A stretch of DNA of 21,440 bases from NCBI GenBank assembly GCA_964518765.1, contig CAZFJC010000032.1, forward strand, positions 1-21,440, given 5' to 3'. The notes under the pieces are model-generated. The model was not told where the DNA came from. It saw only the letters and a program-made list of their open reading frames with translations, and ran no database searches. The position numbers and the translations under genes were made by a program. Positions within the stretch are counted from its first letter, which is position 1. Every line of letters begins with the position of its first letter. The stretch comes from CAZPNX01 sp964518765. GTDB lineage: Bacteria > Edwardsbacteria > AC1 > EtOH8. Of this stretch, positions 7,533 to 15,540 are shown piece after piece.

Positions 7533-8453
7533 TCAGAACCCCAGGCCCACGGAGAGGCGATGGCTGGTGCCCAGGTCGTAGCGGTGGGGGACGTATGCAT
7601 AGTCGATGCCGTAACGCTTCCACCTCAGGCCGGTGCCAGCGGAGAAGCCCTCGGTGCTGTGGCCGGATTTGAATCCCAGCCTTAGGGCCAGCACCTCCCT
7701 CCAAACCACCTCCACCCCCATCCTGGCCTGCCAGCCACCGTCAATGGGCTTGGCGGCCACGGCCGCCACAGCCGCCCCGGTTCTTCGGTACTCCCAGGGC
7801 AGGCGCCACGAGGCTCCCAGGCTGAAGGCGGTGGGCTGCTTGTAGTAGTAGGCCCCGGTGTAGTTGATTCTGGTGCCAACGTTATCGGCCGTGGCCGCTA
7901 TGGAGACATCGGGATCTATAAGGTTGAGGTTAAGACCGGCCTGGAGGCTGTGGCCGTAGGCCGCGTCCAGATATATCTTCTCGTAGAGCCGGCGGTAGGT
8001 GAGGCCGGCCGAGAGATGGCGGCTGGGCACGAAGGCGTAGGAGATACCGGCAAAGAAGTCGTAGGCCCGGAAGTAGGCGATGGGCTCGTCGCTGGGGATA
8101 TCGCCCCGTAGGGGGATGTCGTCGGTGGCCAGCAGGCGCGAGGAGAGGCCGAAGCGGTGCTTGCCCAGCCTTAGGGCGTAGCTGGCCTCGTCCACCGCGG
8201 TCCCGGCGATCCACGAGTTGTGCTGGAAGGCGGCGGCATGGGTGCCGTACATTTCGGAGAGCCGGGCCGGATTCCAGAAGCAGGCGAAGGCGTCGTCGGC
8301 CAAGGACGCCCCGACGTCGCCCAGGGCCGTATACCTGGCGCCAGCCCCTATCTTGAGGAAGGCCATGGCGGTGGTGCCGGCCTTGGGGTGGACCCCGGCG
8401 GCCGCCCCGGCCAGCGACAGGGCCGCCAGGATGACGATAGCTGTCCGCCGCAT
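7533..8453 (-). CDS. PorV/PorQ-like (UPF0164-type) outer-membrane beta-barrel protein
   Basis: 306 residues from the ATG at 8453; GTG at 8456 is an alternative. A signal peptide (MRRTAIVILAALSLAGAAAG) precedes the family hallmark AFLKIGAGARYTALGDVGAS...ADDAFACFWNPARL. That pattern is shared by PorV, PorQ and UPF0164 proteins. The remainder alternates polar and aromatic residues like barrel strands and ends in the terminal-aromatic signature SVGLGF. In Bacteroidota, PorV shuttles type IX cargo. Here, two proteins in this window carry FlgD/T9SS-like tails, but no other Por component is visible, so a T9SS role is only a hypothesis. The start overlaps the upstream stop in a TGATG arrangement, so translation is coupled. 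Confidence 0.82.
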   Translation of the reverse strand: MRRTAIVILAALSLAGAAAGVHPKAGTTAMAFLKIGAGARYTALGDVGASLADDAFACFWNPARLSEMYGTHAAAFQHNSWIAGTAVDEASYALRLGKHRFGLSSRLLATDDIPLRGDIPSDEPIAYFRAYDFFAGISYAFVPSRHLSAGLTYRRLYEKIYLDAAYGHSLQAGLNLNLIDPDVSIAATADNVGTRINYTGAYYYKQPTAFSLGASWRLPWEYRRTGAAVAAVAAKPIDGGWQARMGVEVVWREVLALRLGFKSGHSTEGFSAGTGLRWKRYGIDYAYVPHRYDLGTSHRLSVGLGF

Positions 8454-8893
8454 CACCAGCCCCAGTAGCGGGCCGGGGCCAGGGGATCGACCTGCTGATA
8501 TTGGATCTCCAGCAGCACGCCGCCGGCCGGGCGGTAGCGCAGGCCGAAGGACGGAAGGAACAGGCTCTCCCTGATCCGGCCCTGCTGGAACAGCGACCGG
8601 TCGTTCATCTGCTGCGGGGTGAAGCGCACCGCTAGGTTCAGGTCAAGGTCCAGCTTGTCGCTGATGCGGTAGTTGATGCGGTTGGAGTAAAGGTTGGAGA
8701 AAAGTCCGGACTTTCCCCAGGTGGCGTAGCTCATGGACAGGCTCTGGCTCATGGTCACCCGGCTGGGGTCCAAAAGCCCGGAGTAAAGCTTGTTCAGGCT
8801 GTTGTAGCTTCCGGTGGGAATGGCCGGCTCCTGGGCGGATGAAAGGCCTGCCGCCAGGGCCAGCGCCGGCAGTAATGGGAGAAGGCGCCTCAT
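8453..8893 (-). CDS. Small secreted, probably outer-membrane-associated protein of unknown function
   Basis: 146 residues. A clear signal peptide (MRRLLPLLPALALAAGLSSA, then QEPAIP) is followed by strand-like alternating segments such as SLSMSYATWGKSGLFSNLYS, KLDLDLNLAVRFTP and LPSFGLRYRPAGGVLLEIQY. It ends in aromatic residues (ARYWGW). This looks like a small outer-membrane or periplasmic beta-rich protein, but I do not recognise a family. It overlaps FmdB by ATGA at its start and the PorV-like gene by TGATG at its end, so all three are translationally coupled and probably functionally related. The N-terminal segment NSLNKLYSGLLDPSRVTMSQ looks conserved-protein-like. Confidence 0.8.
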   Translation of the reverse strand: MRRLLPLLPALALAAGLSSAQEPAIPTGSYNSLNKLYSGLLDPSRVTMSQSLSMSYATWGKSGLFSNLYSNRINYRISDKLDLDLNLAVRFTPQQMNDRSLFQQGRIRESLFLPSFGLRYRPAGGVLLEIQYQQVDPLAPARYWGW

Positions 8894-9207
8894 GTCGAGC
8901 CTCCGCTTGAGGTGGCGGTTTTGGTTGGGGTTTTAGCCTCAGCCTTGGTCTCCGACTTTGATATGGCGTTGTCCCCTCCGCTGGATGTTGCGCTGGTTTC
9001 CTGCTTGGCCTTTTCCGTGTAGCTCTGGCTGCGGTAGTCGGTTATGTAGAACCCCGATCCCTTAAAGATCATGCCCCCGCCCTTCCCCAGCAGCCGCTCC
9101 ACTGGGCCCTGGCAGATGGGGCAGGCCTTGGCCGGCTCAGCCTTTATGGACTGGAAAAGCTCGAACCGGTGGCCGCACTTGGTGCACTGATAGTCGTAGG
9201 TGGGCAT
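8890..9207 (-). CDS. FmdB-family zinc ribbon protein
   Basis: 105 residues. The first 55 residues form the FmdB putative regulatory domain: MPTYDYQCTKCGHRFELFQS, with Cys8 and Cys11, then Cys29 and Cys32 in ACPICQGPVERLL. These two CxxC knuckles bind zinc. GSGFYITDYRS follows, as is typical of the family. The C-terminal 45 residues are low-complexity Ser/Thr/Lys/Glu, as in many FmdB members. The role of the family is unknown; it was named for regulation of formamidase/amidase genes. It is the first gene after the promoter at 9308-9336 and leads the cluster of envelope genes. Confidence 0.92.
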   Translation of the reverse strand: MPTYDYQCTKCGHRFELFQSIKAEPAKACPICQGPVERLLGKGGGMIFKGSGFYITDYRSQSYTEKAKQETSATSSGGDNAISKSETKAEAKTPTKTATSSGGST

Positions 9208-9307
9208 CTTTACACTTAAAACTGATTATCAATTAACAATATATGAAACGGAAAAACCTGATTTTGAATATGGAGCAAAAAGGGTAGCAGGCTTTATTAA
9301 CAGTATA

Positions 9308-9336
9308 AGTATACTACCAAGTAACTAAAAAGTCAA
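9308..9336 (-). promoter_or_regulatory. Sigma70-type promoter for the FmdB/PorV-like/protease unit
   Basis: On the minus strand, TTGACT (9336-9331) and TATACT (9313-9308) are separated by exactly 17 bases. A second TATACT follows directly (9307-9302). Transcription would start near 9300, giving a leader of about 90 bases before the FmdB start at 9207. The rest of 9208-9433 is AT-rich with no gene seen. I saw no terminator for the gene ending at 9434. Confidence 0.65.
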
Positions 9337-9433
9337 GATTCTGGGATTAATAGACTTGGAGAAAACATCGCCAAGACAAGGATTTCTTCCGGCATATTAA
9401 GGCCAAAATTATAACTCTTTTATTAATGAAAGG

Positions 9434-12199
9434 TTATCTGACCACCGTCATTTTACCTGTCGCCGAACGACCGCCCGCCGTCAAACGGTAGAGATAGATT
9501 CCCGGCGACACCGGCCTGCCCGATCCGTCTTTTCCGTCCCAGCGGATCATATTGCCCCCCGCCTTCTGCCTTTCCAGCCTGATGGCTCTGATCTCCTGCC
9601 CGCTGATGTTGTAGACCGTTAGTCTGACTTCGCAGGCCTCCGGCAGTTGGTAGCGGAGAACGACCGGCCCGGAGCAGGGCTCGGGCCTGCTCCCCTCAAG
9701 CCGGAATTGGCTGCAGGACGAGGTAACAATCCCGGGGCCGGTGACCCCGGAGGGATCGTCAAAATGTAGGTCGTCGAAATTATCCCCCACCTGGCCATAG
9801 GCTTTGACGTAGAGTCGGAGGCAGGCATAGGCGGCCCCGGCCGGGGCCGTGGCCGCCGGGGTGGTCAGGAAGTGAAAGAGTGTGTCGTCTGTCGTCAGCC
9901 AGGGGCTGACGATCTGGGAGCCGATCTGGGTGTCGGCCGCTGCGTACCACATGAACGAAAGCCGGATGCTGTTTCCGCAGCCATCGTTCTTCCGGGCCCA
10001 GCCAGAGAAGGCGTAGCTCTGGCCCGGCACCACCCTGACGTCCTGGTGGACCACCGCCGGCACGTAGTCGGTCATCACCCGCGGCACCAGCCTCAGCGAC
10101 CTCGAGCCCTGGTGGCTAAGCGTATCCCAGACAAGGTTTGCGTTCTCGGTGTCGGCCCAGGGCGCCAGACCACTCTCGAAGTCAGGGTTCTCCAGGCTGT
10201 CTCTGACGGTCACCTGCCTGACCACGGTCGGATGCCAGTCGGTCCAGGCGCTGATATATCTGGTATCGTAATTTCCGCCGGCCGGTGTAAGGTACGTCCT
10301 AAAGTAAACCGAGGACGATGCCCGGGGCGCGGTCAGGTTGAAGATGTTCCAGATGCCGCCCAGGGAGTCATTGAGCCCGGTCCGGCTACCGTTGGAGATC
10401 ACGTCTCCCGAGGCTCCGTCGCAGACATCGGCAAAGAAGTCATTATTGGTCTGATAGCGCGAGGTGGTGTCGGTGAAGGTGAGGGTAAAGTAATGGCCGG
10501 CATCGACCGTGTCCGGGAAGTCGGCCATAGCCAGCCGGGTGTGGCGGCCCCGGGCCGTCACCAGCCAGGAGGCGGTATTGATGTTGACGTAGCCGTTGTT
10601 GTAGCCCGGCCAGTCATAATAGGCAAAGTCTCCCGGATAATTCCAATAGGGCCCGTTGTTTCGGTTGCCGGCCGGGTCGTTGACCACGATGGTATGCTGG
10701 CCGTCGACGTAGCCCCGGACGCACATCAGGTGGCCGGCGCTGGTGATCGAGGTGGACAGCACCACCGGGTAGCCGGAGTTGATCTGGGAGGCGACGTCGT
10801 CCCAGGTGACGCTCAGGTCGTAGTCCGACTCCAGGTCGTGGAGGCGGATGTAGTCCCGGCACTTGTAGGCCCAGGCCCCGGCCCCGTGGGTGCAGCAGTA
10901 ACCGTAGGCGCCGTGGGCCGGCGGCCCGGAGGGAGGCGAGCAGGTGTCGTCGAAGACGTGGCCCCCGTAGGTGTAGATCTTGCTGTCGTAGTTGCCGTAG
11001 GGCGAGACATGGGTGCCCGGCGGGTTGGCCCCGACGTGGACGGTTTCGTTCCACACCGCATAGCGGTGGTAATAGCCGATGGCCATCAGGCAGGAAGTCG
11101 GCCCGCAGGCGGCGCTGCCGTTGAACGAGTCCGGGGTGTCGTATACTTGGTGGATGTAGGGCATCCAGCCCGGGACTAGGCCGTCAGGCGTTTCGATAAG
11201 ATCCCCTCGCCCTATCCACTGCGATTCGGCTATCCCTCCCAGCTCAACCACCGTTAGCTGTCCAATGCATTGCTCTTTCCGGTCCCACTGTCCGATCCTC
11301 AGCCCGCCGTCATCCAACGAGGCCAGCGCCACCCACCCCCCGCCGGATGCCGCCCTACCCGGCAGGGCAACGCTGTTGAGAGCGAATGCCTCCTCGGCCC
11401 CGGCCTCCAAATCGTATGCCACCAGCTCCGACTTGACCAAGGACATGGCATAGTGGCTTTTCCTGGTGAACATCACCCTCCGATCGTCTATCCACGAGGG
11501 GAACAGCGACTTTCCGAGGTACCAAAATTTTCCGGTCCCGGTTTCGACGATATGCGCTTGGCCGTCCACCGAGCTGAATAGGATGCGCCTCCCGTCCGGC
11601 GAGAATGTCGGAGCGTGGAGGTCAGCATCCGCAGTATGGATCACTCTCACCGCTCCATCGTCCAGTCCGACCAGCATCAGCCTGTTCCCGGCGCACAGCG
11701 CCGCCCGACGGCCTGCCCGGTCCACCGCCACCTGGTTAACGTAAACCCCGACGTCCCAGCTCCTCTGCTTCCGGCCGGAACTTACCGTCAGCCTTCTGCC
11801 CTCAGTGAACACGATGGTGGTGTCGTCCAGCCAGGCCGGCTGCCCCACCAGTTTCCCGACGGCCAGCTCGGTGACGGCCCCGGTGGCCAGGCGCTTCGCC
11901 ACTGCCCGCTGCCTATCCTTATCGACGAGCTTATAGCCGATAGACTGACCGTCGGCCGACCAGCAGAACTGGTTGCCCGACGCCCTGCCGGTCTCAATCT
12001 CCACCGACTTCCCCATGGTTCTGTCGTAGAGGATGATGGCGGCCCCGTCCTGTCGCCCGATAGCTAACTTGGTCCCGTCCGGTGACCAGGAAAGATAGGC
12101 GAACGGCTCGTCGGGATCGAACGGCCTGGGGCCTGTCCCGGTCAAGGCCGGCAGGCCCAGAAGTGGCAACAATGCCAAGATGAAAGAAAATCTTATCAT
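9434..12199 (-). CDS. Large secreted protein: beta-propeller repeats, C39-like cysteine protease domain, C-terminal sorting-type tail
   Basis: 921 residues. A signal peptide (MIRFSFILALLPLLGLPALT) is followed by TolB/WD40-like repeats (about 30-310) marked by LSWSPDGTKLAIG (37-49), CWSADGQSIGYK (79-90) and FSPDGRRILFSS (199-210). Residues about 345-550 resemble a peptidase C39-like papain fold: Cys365 in SAACGPTSCLMAIGYY, His490 in SAGHLMCVRGY and Asp508 in VVNDPAGN. A jelly-roll-like module begins NPDFESGLAPW (about 671). The end (about 835-921) is an FlgD/T9SS-like tail with VYNISGQEIRAI, WDGKDGSGRPVSPGIYLYRL and TGKMTVVR. It is probably an exported protease anchored or sorted through the tail. 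It starts 43 bp after rarA ends. The start ATG lacks a strong ribosome binding site. Substrate unknown. Confidence 0.87.
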   Translation of the reverse strand: MIRFSFILALLPLLGLPALTGTGPRPFDPDEPFAYLSWSPDGTKLAIGRQDGAAIILYDRTMGKSVEIETGRASGNQFCWSADGQSIGYKLVDKDRQRAVAKRLATGAVTELAVGKLVGQPAWLDDTTIVFTEGRRLTVSSGRKQRSWDVGVYVNQVAVDRAGRRAALCAGNRLMLVGLDDGAVRVIHTADADLHAPTFSPDGRRILFSSVDGQAHIVETGTGKFWYLGKSLFPSWIDDRRVMFTRKSHYAMSLVKSELVAYDLEAGAEEAFALNSVALPGRAASGGGWVALASLDDGGLRIGQWDRKEQCIGQLTVVELGGIAESQWIGRGDLIETPDGLVPGWMPYIHQVYDTPDSFNGSAACGPTSCLMAIGYYHRYAVWNETVHVGANPPGTHVSPYGNYDSKIYTYGGHVFDDTCSPPSGPPAHGAYGYCCTHGAGAWAYKCRDYIRLHDLESDYDLSVTWDDVASQINSGYPVVLSTSITSAGHLMCVRGYVDGQHTIVVNDPAGNRNNGPYWNYPGDFAYYDWPGYNNGYVNINTASWLVTARGRHTRLAMADFPDTVDAGHYFTLTFTDTTSRYQTNNDFFADVCDGASGDVISNGSRTGLNDSLGGIWNIFNLTAPRASSSVYFRTYLTPAGGNYDTRYISAWTDWHPTVVRQVTVRDSLENPDFESGLAPWADTENANLVWDTLSHQGSRSLRLVPRVMTDYVPAVVHQDVRVVPGQSYAFSGWARKNDGCGNSIRLSFMWYAAADTQIGSQIVSPWLTTDDTLFHFLTTPAATAPAGAAYACLRLYVKAYGQVGDNFDDLHFDDPSGVTGPGIVTSSCSQFRLEGSRPEPCSGPVVLRYQLPEACEVRLTVYNISGQEIRAIRLERQKAGGNMIRWDGKDGSGRPVSPGIYLYRLTAGGRSATGKMTVVR

Positions 12200-12242
12200 T
12201 ACGACGTTATCGGCAACTGGTTTCTGATCTGCAGATGGAAAG

Positions 12243-13565
12243 TCATTCCGAGCCTTTGTCTGGCCTATCTTTTATTCTCCTCCCCTCCCATCCCCGCTCC
12301 GTCGGATTATAGAATCTCCGGCCCTTTATCTCGTCCGGCAGGTGCTGCTGGTCCACCTCGGCCTCGGGGAAGTCGTGGGCGTACTTGTAGCCCGCCCCGT
12401 AGCCCACCTCCTTCATCAGCTTGGTGACCGCGTTGCGGATGACCAGGGGCACCGGAAGGGATCCGGTGCGCGCGATCTCCCCCTGCACCGCGCCGTAGGC
12501 CCGGTAGACGGAATTGCTCTTGGGCGCCAGGGCTAGATATATGCAAGCCTCGGCCAGGGCCAGCTCGCCCTCGGGAGTGCCCAAAAAGTGGTAGGCCTCC
12601 TTGGCCTGGTTGGCAATGAGCAGGGCGTTGGGATCGGCCAGGCCCACGTCCTCGGCCGCGAAGCGCACCATGCGCCGGGCCACGTATAGCGGGTCCTCGC
12701 CCGAGGCCAGCATCCGCCCCAGCCAATAAAGGGCCCCGTCCGGGTCGGAGTCGCGCAGGGACTTGTGCAGGGCCGAGATGAGGTTGTAATGCTCCTCGCC
12801 CGCCTTGTCGTAGAGCAGCGCCTTCCTCTGCATGGCCTCCTCGGCGTCGGCCAGCCCGACCTTTCTGCCGCCTTCCGCATCCGGCTTGACCGTGTTCACC
12901 GCCAGCTCCAGGGCGTTGAGGGCCGTCCTGGCGTCCCCGTAGGAGGCCTGGGCGATGAACTCCAGCGCCTTTTTTTCCACTTCCAGATTGAGAGAGCTCA
13001 ATTCCGGGTCATTGTTGATTGCTCTCTGAAGAATCGACAGAATGTCCTCCTCGCCCAGCCCCTTCAGAATGAGGACCTTGGAGCGCGACAACAGGGCCGA
13101 GATGACCTCGAAGGACGGATTCTCGGTGGTGGCCCCCACCAGGACGATGGTCCCTCGCTCCACATGGGGCAGGAAGGCGTCCTGCTGGGCCTTGTTGAAG
13201 CGGTGGATCTCGTCCACGAAAAGGATGGTGCGCCGGCCCCGGGCGGCCCGGGCCTGCTCGGCTGCCCTGATGACCTCCTTGATCTCCTTGATGCCCGAAA
13301 CCACGGCCGAGAACTCCACGAATTGAGCGTCTATCGATCCGGCGATCACCCGGGCCAGGGTGGTCTTGCCCGATCCCGGCGGCCCCCAGAAGATGATGGA
13401 CGGCACCTCGCCCGACTCGATTATCTTGCGCAGCACCTTGCCCTGTCCGATGAGGTGCTCCTGGCCTACCACCTCGTCCAAGGTTTTTGGCCGGATGCGA
13501 TCCGCCAGTGGGGTTGGTACGCTCTTGGGATGCTCGCCGGGGAAAATAACGGTCTGTTTATCCAT
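12243..13565 (-). CDS. rarA: Replication-associated recombination protein A (AAA+ ATPase)
   Basis: A RarA/MgsA/WRNIP1-family ATPase acting at stalled replication forks in the cytoplasm. From the ATG at 13565 it has 440 residues, the usual size. RPKTLDEVVGQEHLIG is at 26-40. Walker A, GPPGSGKT, is at 61-68; Walker B, ILFVDEIHRFNK, at 114-125; and the sensor region VGATTENPSFEV at 143-154. The C-terminal half carries the helical tetramerisation domain, with RDSDPDGALYWLGRML, PNALLIANQA and the terminal KGRRFYNPTERGWE segment. A TTG at 13568 is an alternative start. The region 13566-13675 before it has no gene. A purine/pyrimidine-rich patch (CCCTCCAGGGGAAAGG, 13617-13632) there is only weakly repeat-like. 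Confidence 0.96.
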   Translation of the reverse strand: MDKQTVIFPGEHPKSVPTPLADRIRPKTLDEVVGQEHLIGQGKVLRKIIESGEVPSIIFWGPPGSGKTTLARVIAGSIDAQFVEFSAVVSGIKEIKEVIRAAEQARAARGRRTILFVDEIHRFNKAQQDAFLPHVERGTIVLVGATTENPSFEVISALLSRSKVLILKGLGEEDILSILQRAINNDPELSSLNLEVEKKALEFIAQASYGDARTALNALELAVNTVKPDAEGGRKVGLADAEEAMQRKALLYDKAGEEHYNLISALHKSLRDSDPDGALYWLGRMLASGEDPLYVARRMVRFAAEDVGLADPNALLIANQAKEAYHFLGTPEGELALAEACIYLALAPKSNSVYRAYGAVQGEIARTGSLPVPLVIRNAVTKLMKEVGYGAGYKYAHDFPEAEVDQQHLPDEIKGRRFYNPTERGWEGRRIKDRPDKGSE

Positions 13566-13675
13566 CAACCTTGTTTTTAAAATCGATGTGCCTTGCCTAA
13601 CCCCTTTCTTTGCTTCCCTCCAGGGGAAAGGATGGATCGAACCGAACGATGTCGAAGTGGGAATAGTTTCACCGA

Positions 13676-15517
13676 TTAAGGTCCCGTCTGCTCCCCCGCC
13701 CCCGAATCCGCTTCCGCCTTCTCCGGCATGTCCTCAGCCTTCTCCGACAGCAGGAAGGATTTCATCCCGGCCACTATGCAGTCGGCCACCTTCTCTTGGA
13801 AGGTAGGGCTCCGGATCATAGCCTCCTGCTTGGGCACGATGATGAAGGCCGGCTCCACTAAAAACGACGGCATCTCCGGCGCCCGGCACAGCACCAGGTT
13901 CCCATGAAAAAAGCCGTGGTCCGGAAGCCTCAGCCCTCTCTGGAAGCGTTGGTGAACCGCCCGGGCTAGCTTCCGGCTGTGGGGGTGGTAGAAGTAGGTG
14001 GAGAAGCCGCTATCTCTTAATGGATTGGCACCGTCGGGCGAGGCATTGTGGTGCACGCTAACCAGCAGGTCGGCTTTCCACTCGACCGCCCGACGCGGAC
14101 GCTGGTAGATGCCCACTTCTTCGTCGCCCTCCCTGGGGTAATACACCTTTGCCCCCAGAGACTCCAGCTTTTTCCCCAGCCTCTGGGCCGTCTGCCAGTT
14201 GGCGTCCTTCTCCAGGGTCCTAAGCGGCCCCACCGCCCCGTAATCCGGCGAATGCCCGGCATCCACCGCCACCCGCAGGCCCCGGAACGGCCTCCTGGGG
14301 TCGAGGCGCGGCCACTGCTTGATCGCCAGCGTGAGGACGCTCCCCTTGTACTCCGGATGGTACCCCCAGAACGGCTCGGCCAGCTCGATGTCGATGGCCA
14401 CCAGGTCAGAGGACGGCTGGCTCCAGCCGATGTGGGTCACGAAGCGATCGCCGGCTTGGTGGCGCACCCAGTCCATGTCGGCCCTGGTGTTGTAGAGCCA
14501 CAGCCGCAGGCTCCGGCAGTCTCCCCCAGCCTCAATCCTATAGGGGACCGGCCGGCTGAGCGTCAACAGTATCACCGATTCCCGGGCTCGCCTCTCGACC
14601 TTGGCCAGGGCCACCTTGGCCGGGGCCAGCACTGTCCCCGTCGGCAGCAACTCCACCGACGTCTTCTTGACCCAGGACTCCTTGCCCTGCGAAAGCCGCG
14701 TCCGATAGTGTTCGCCGTCGCTGCCAGTCAGCTCCAGCTTCACGCCCGGCGGCAGGAACATCTCATAGCCCAGGTCCGGGCCGATTTTGAGCACGGTGAC
14801 CGTGTCCTTTGTCTGGGCCACCGTTTGCGTCTCATGAGGCCAGACGGATACCAACGGCCCGGTCGAATCTACCGCCTCGTTGCCTAAGGTGTCAATCAGG
14901 CAGCAGTAGATACGCTCGTTGCTCCAGCGGGCTTCATCAGGGACCAGGCAGGAACCGGCGTAGGTTCCGGGCAGCACCAACGGCGGCAGCTCGCCCCCCC
15001 CGAAGGCCTCCACCCGATCGTCCCTCTCAGCGGCCGCGCCCTGCTCGACCATCATCCGGCCGCACTCGCGGCCAACCCGGAAGCTGGCCTTCATCCCTGG
15101 CGTCCCCTTGAAGGAGACGAAGAGTCTGTCGCCCACCTTCAGCGACAGCTTCTGCGACGGCGATATCGTCCCCGGTACTAAGGTCAACCCGTCCGGAGGT
15201 ATCAGGGTCTTGGCCCGGGCCACTTTGACATTCCGCTCCAACGTTTTCCTGCCCCCGGAGTTGACGGCCTCCAGCCTGATGGTGAATTCGCCCTCCTCGA
15301 ACGGGATCTGGGCCATGAAGGCCCCGCTCTTCTCCACCTCGACCTTTCGTCCATTGGCCGAAAGCACCGAGCCCGGGGTCACCGAGCCAAAGATGAAGGA
15401 GGAGGAAACCGCCGGCATACGGTGGCCCTCGGGCGGATAGACCAAGTCGATTGTCGGCTGAGCGGAAACACCCGCTGCCAGGATAAATACTATATTTATT
15501 ATGTATCCGTTTCTCAT
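13676..15517 (-). CDS. Secreted N-acetylmuramoyl-L-alanine amidase (Amidase_3) with long beta-rich N-terminal region
   Basis: 613 residues. A signal peptide (IINIVFILAAGVSAQ) is followed by about 380 residues of Ig-like and AMIN-like beta modules, e.g. PPEGHRMPAVSSS and GRKVEVEKSGAFMAQIPF. The zinc amidase domain (about 413-590) follows. Ligands and catalytic residues are visible: His422 in VDAGH, Glu436 in TLEKDAN, His489 in SVHHNA and Glu555 in FLVEPAFI. It cleaves the amide between MurNAc and L-Ala in the periplasm, for cell separation or recycling. The N-terminal part probably localises the enzyme. The Glu-rich C-terminus (SEKAEDMPEKAEADSG) is unstructured. It lies 23 bp after the flavoprotein gene and 110 bp before rarA. 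It could be called AmiA/B/C-like, but no specific symbol is justified. Confidence 0.93.
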   Translation of the reverse strand: MRNGYIINIVFILAAGVSAQPTIDLVYPPEGHRMPAVSSSFIFGSVTPGSVLSANGRKVEVEKSGAFMAQIPFEEGEFTIRLEAVNSGGRKTLERNVKVARAKTLIPPDGLTLVPGTISPSQKLSLKVGDRLFVSFKGTPGMKASFRVGRECGRMMVEQGAAAERDDRVEAFGGGELPPLVLPGTYAGSCLVPDEARWSNERIYCCLIDTLGNEAVDSTGPLVSVWPHETQTVAQTKDTVTVLKIGPDLGYEMFLPPGVKLELTGSDGEHYRTRLSQGKESWVKKTSVELLPTGTVLAPAKVALAKVERRARESVILLTLSRPVPYRIEAGGDCRSLRLWLYNTRADMDWVRHQAGDRFVTHIGWSQPSSDLVAIDIELAEPFWGYHPEYKGSVLTLAIKQWPRLDPRRPFRGLRVAVDAGHSPDYGAVGPLRTLEKDANWQTAQRLGKKLESLGAKVYYPREGDEEVGIYQRPRRAVEWKADLLVSVHHNASPDGANPLRDSGFSTYFYHPHSRKLARAVHQRFQRGLRLPDHGFFHGNLVLCRAPEMPSFLVEPAFIIVPKQEAMIRSPTFQEKVADCIVAGMKSFLLSEKAEDMPEKAEADSGAGEQTGP

Positions 15518-15540
15518 GGCCTCCTGGCTTCCTTATAGAG

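Noticed and set aside
7469..7600. Extended N-terminus for the YfiM-like gene, starting at 7600
   Set aside because: It would overlap the PorV-like coding sequence by 68 bases and lacks a ribosome binding site; the start near 7468 gives a hydrophobic leader.
9872..11179. 435-aa plus-strand frame opposite the C39-like protein
   Set aside because: Low-complexity Gly/Val/Asp/Arg composition typical of antisense frames in GC-rich DNA; no ribosome binding site or domain.
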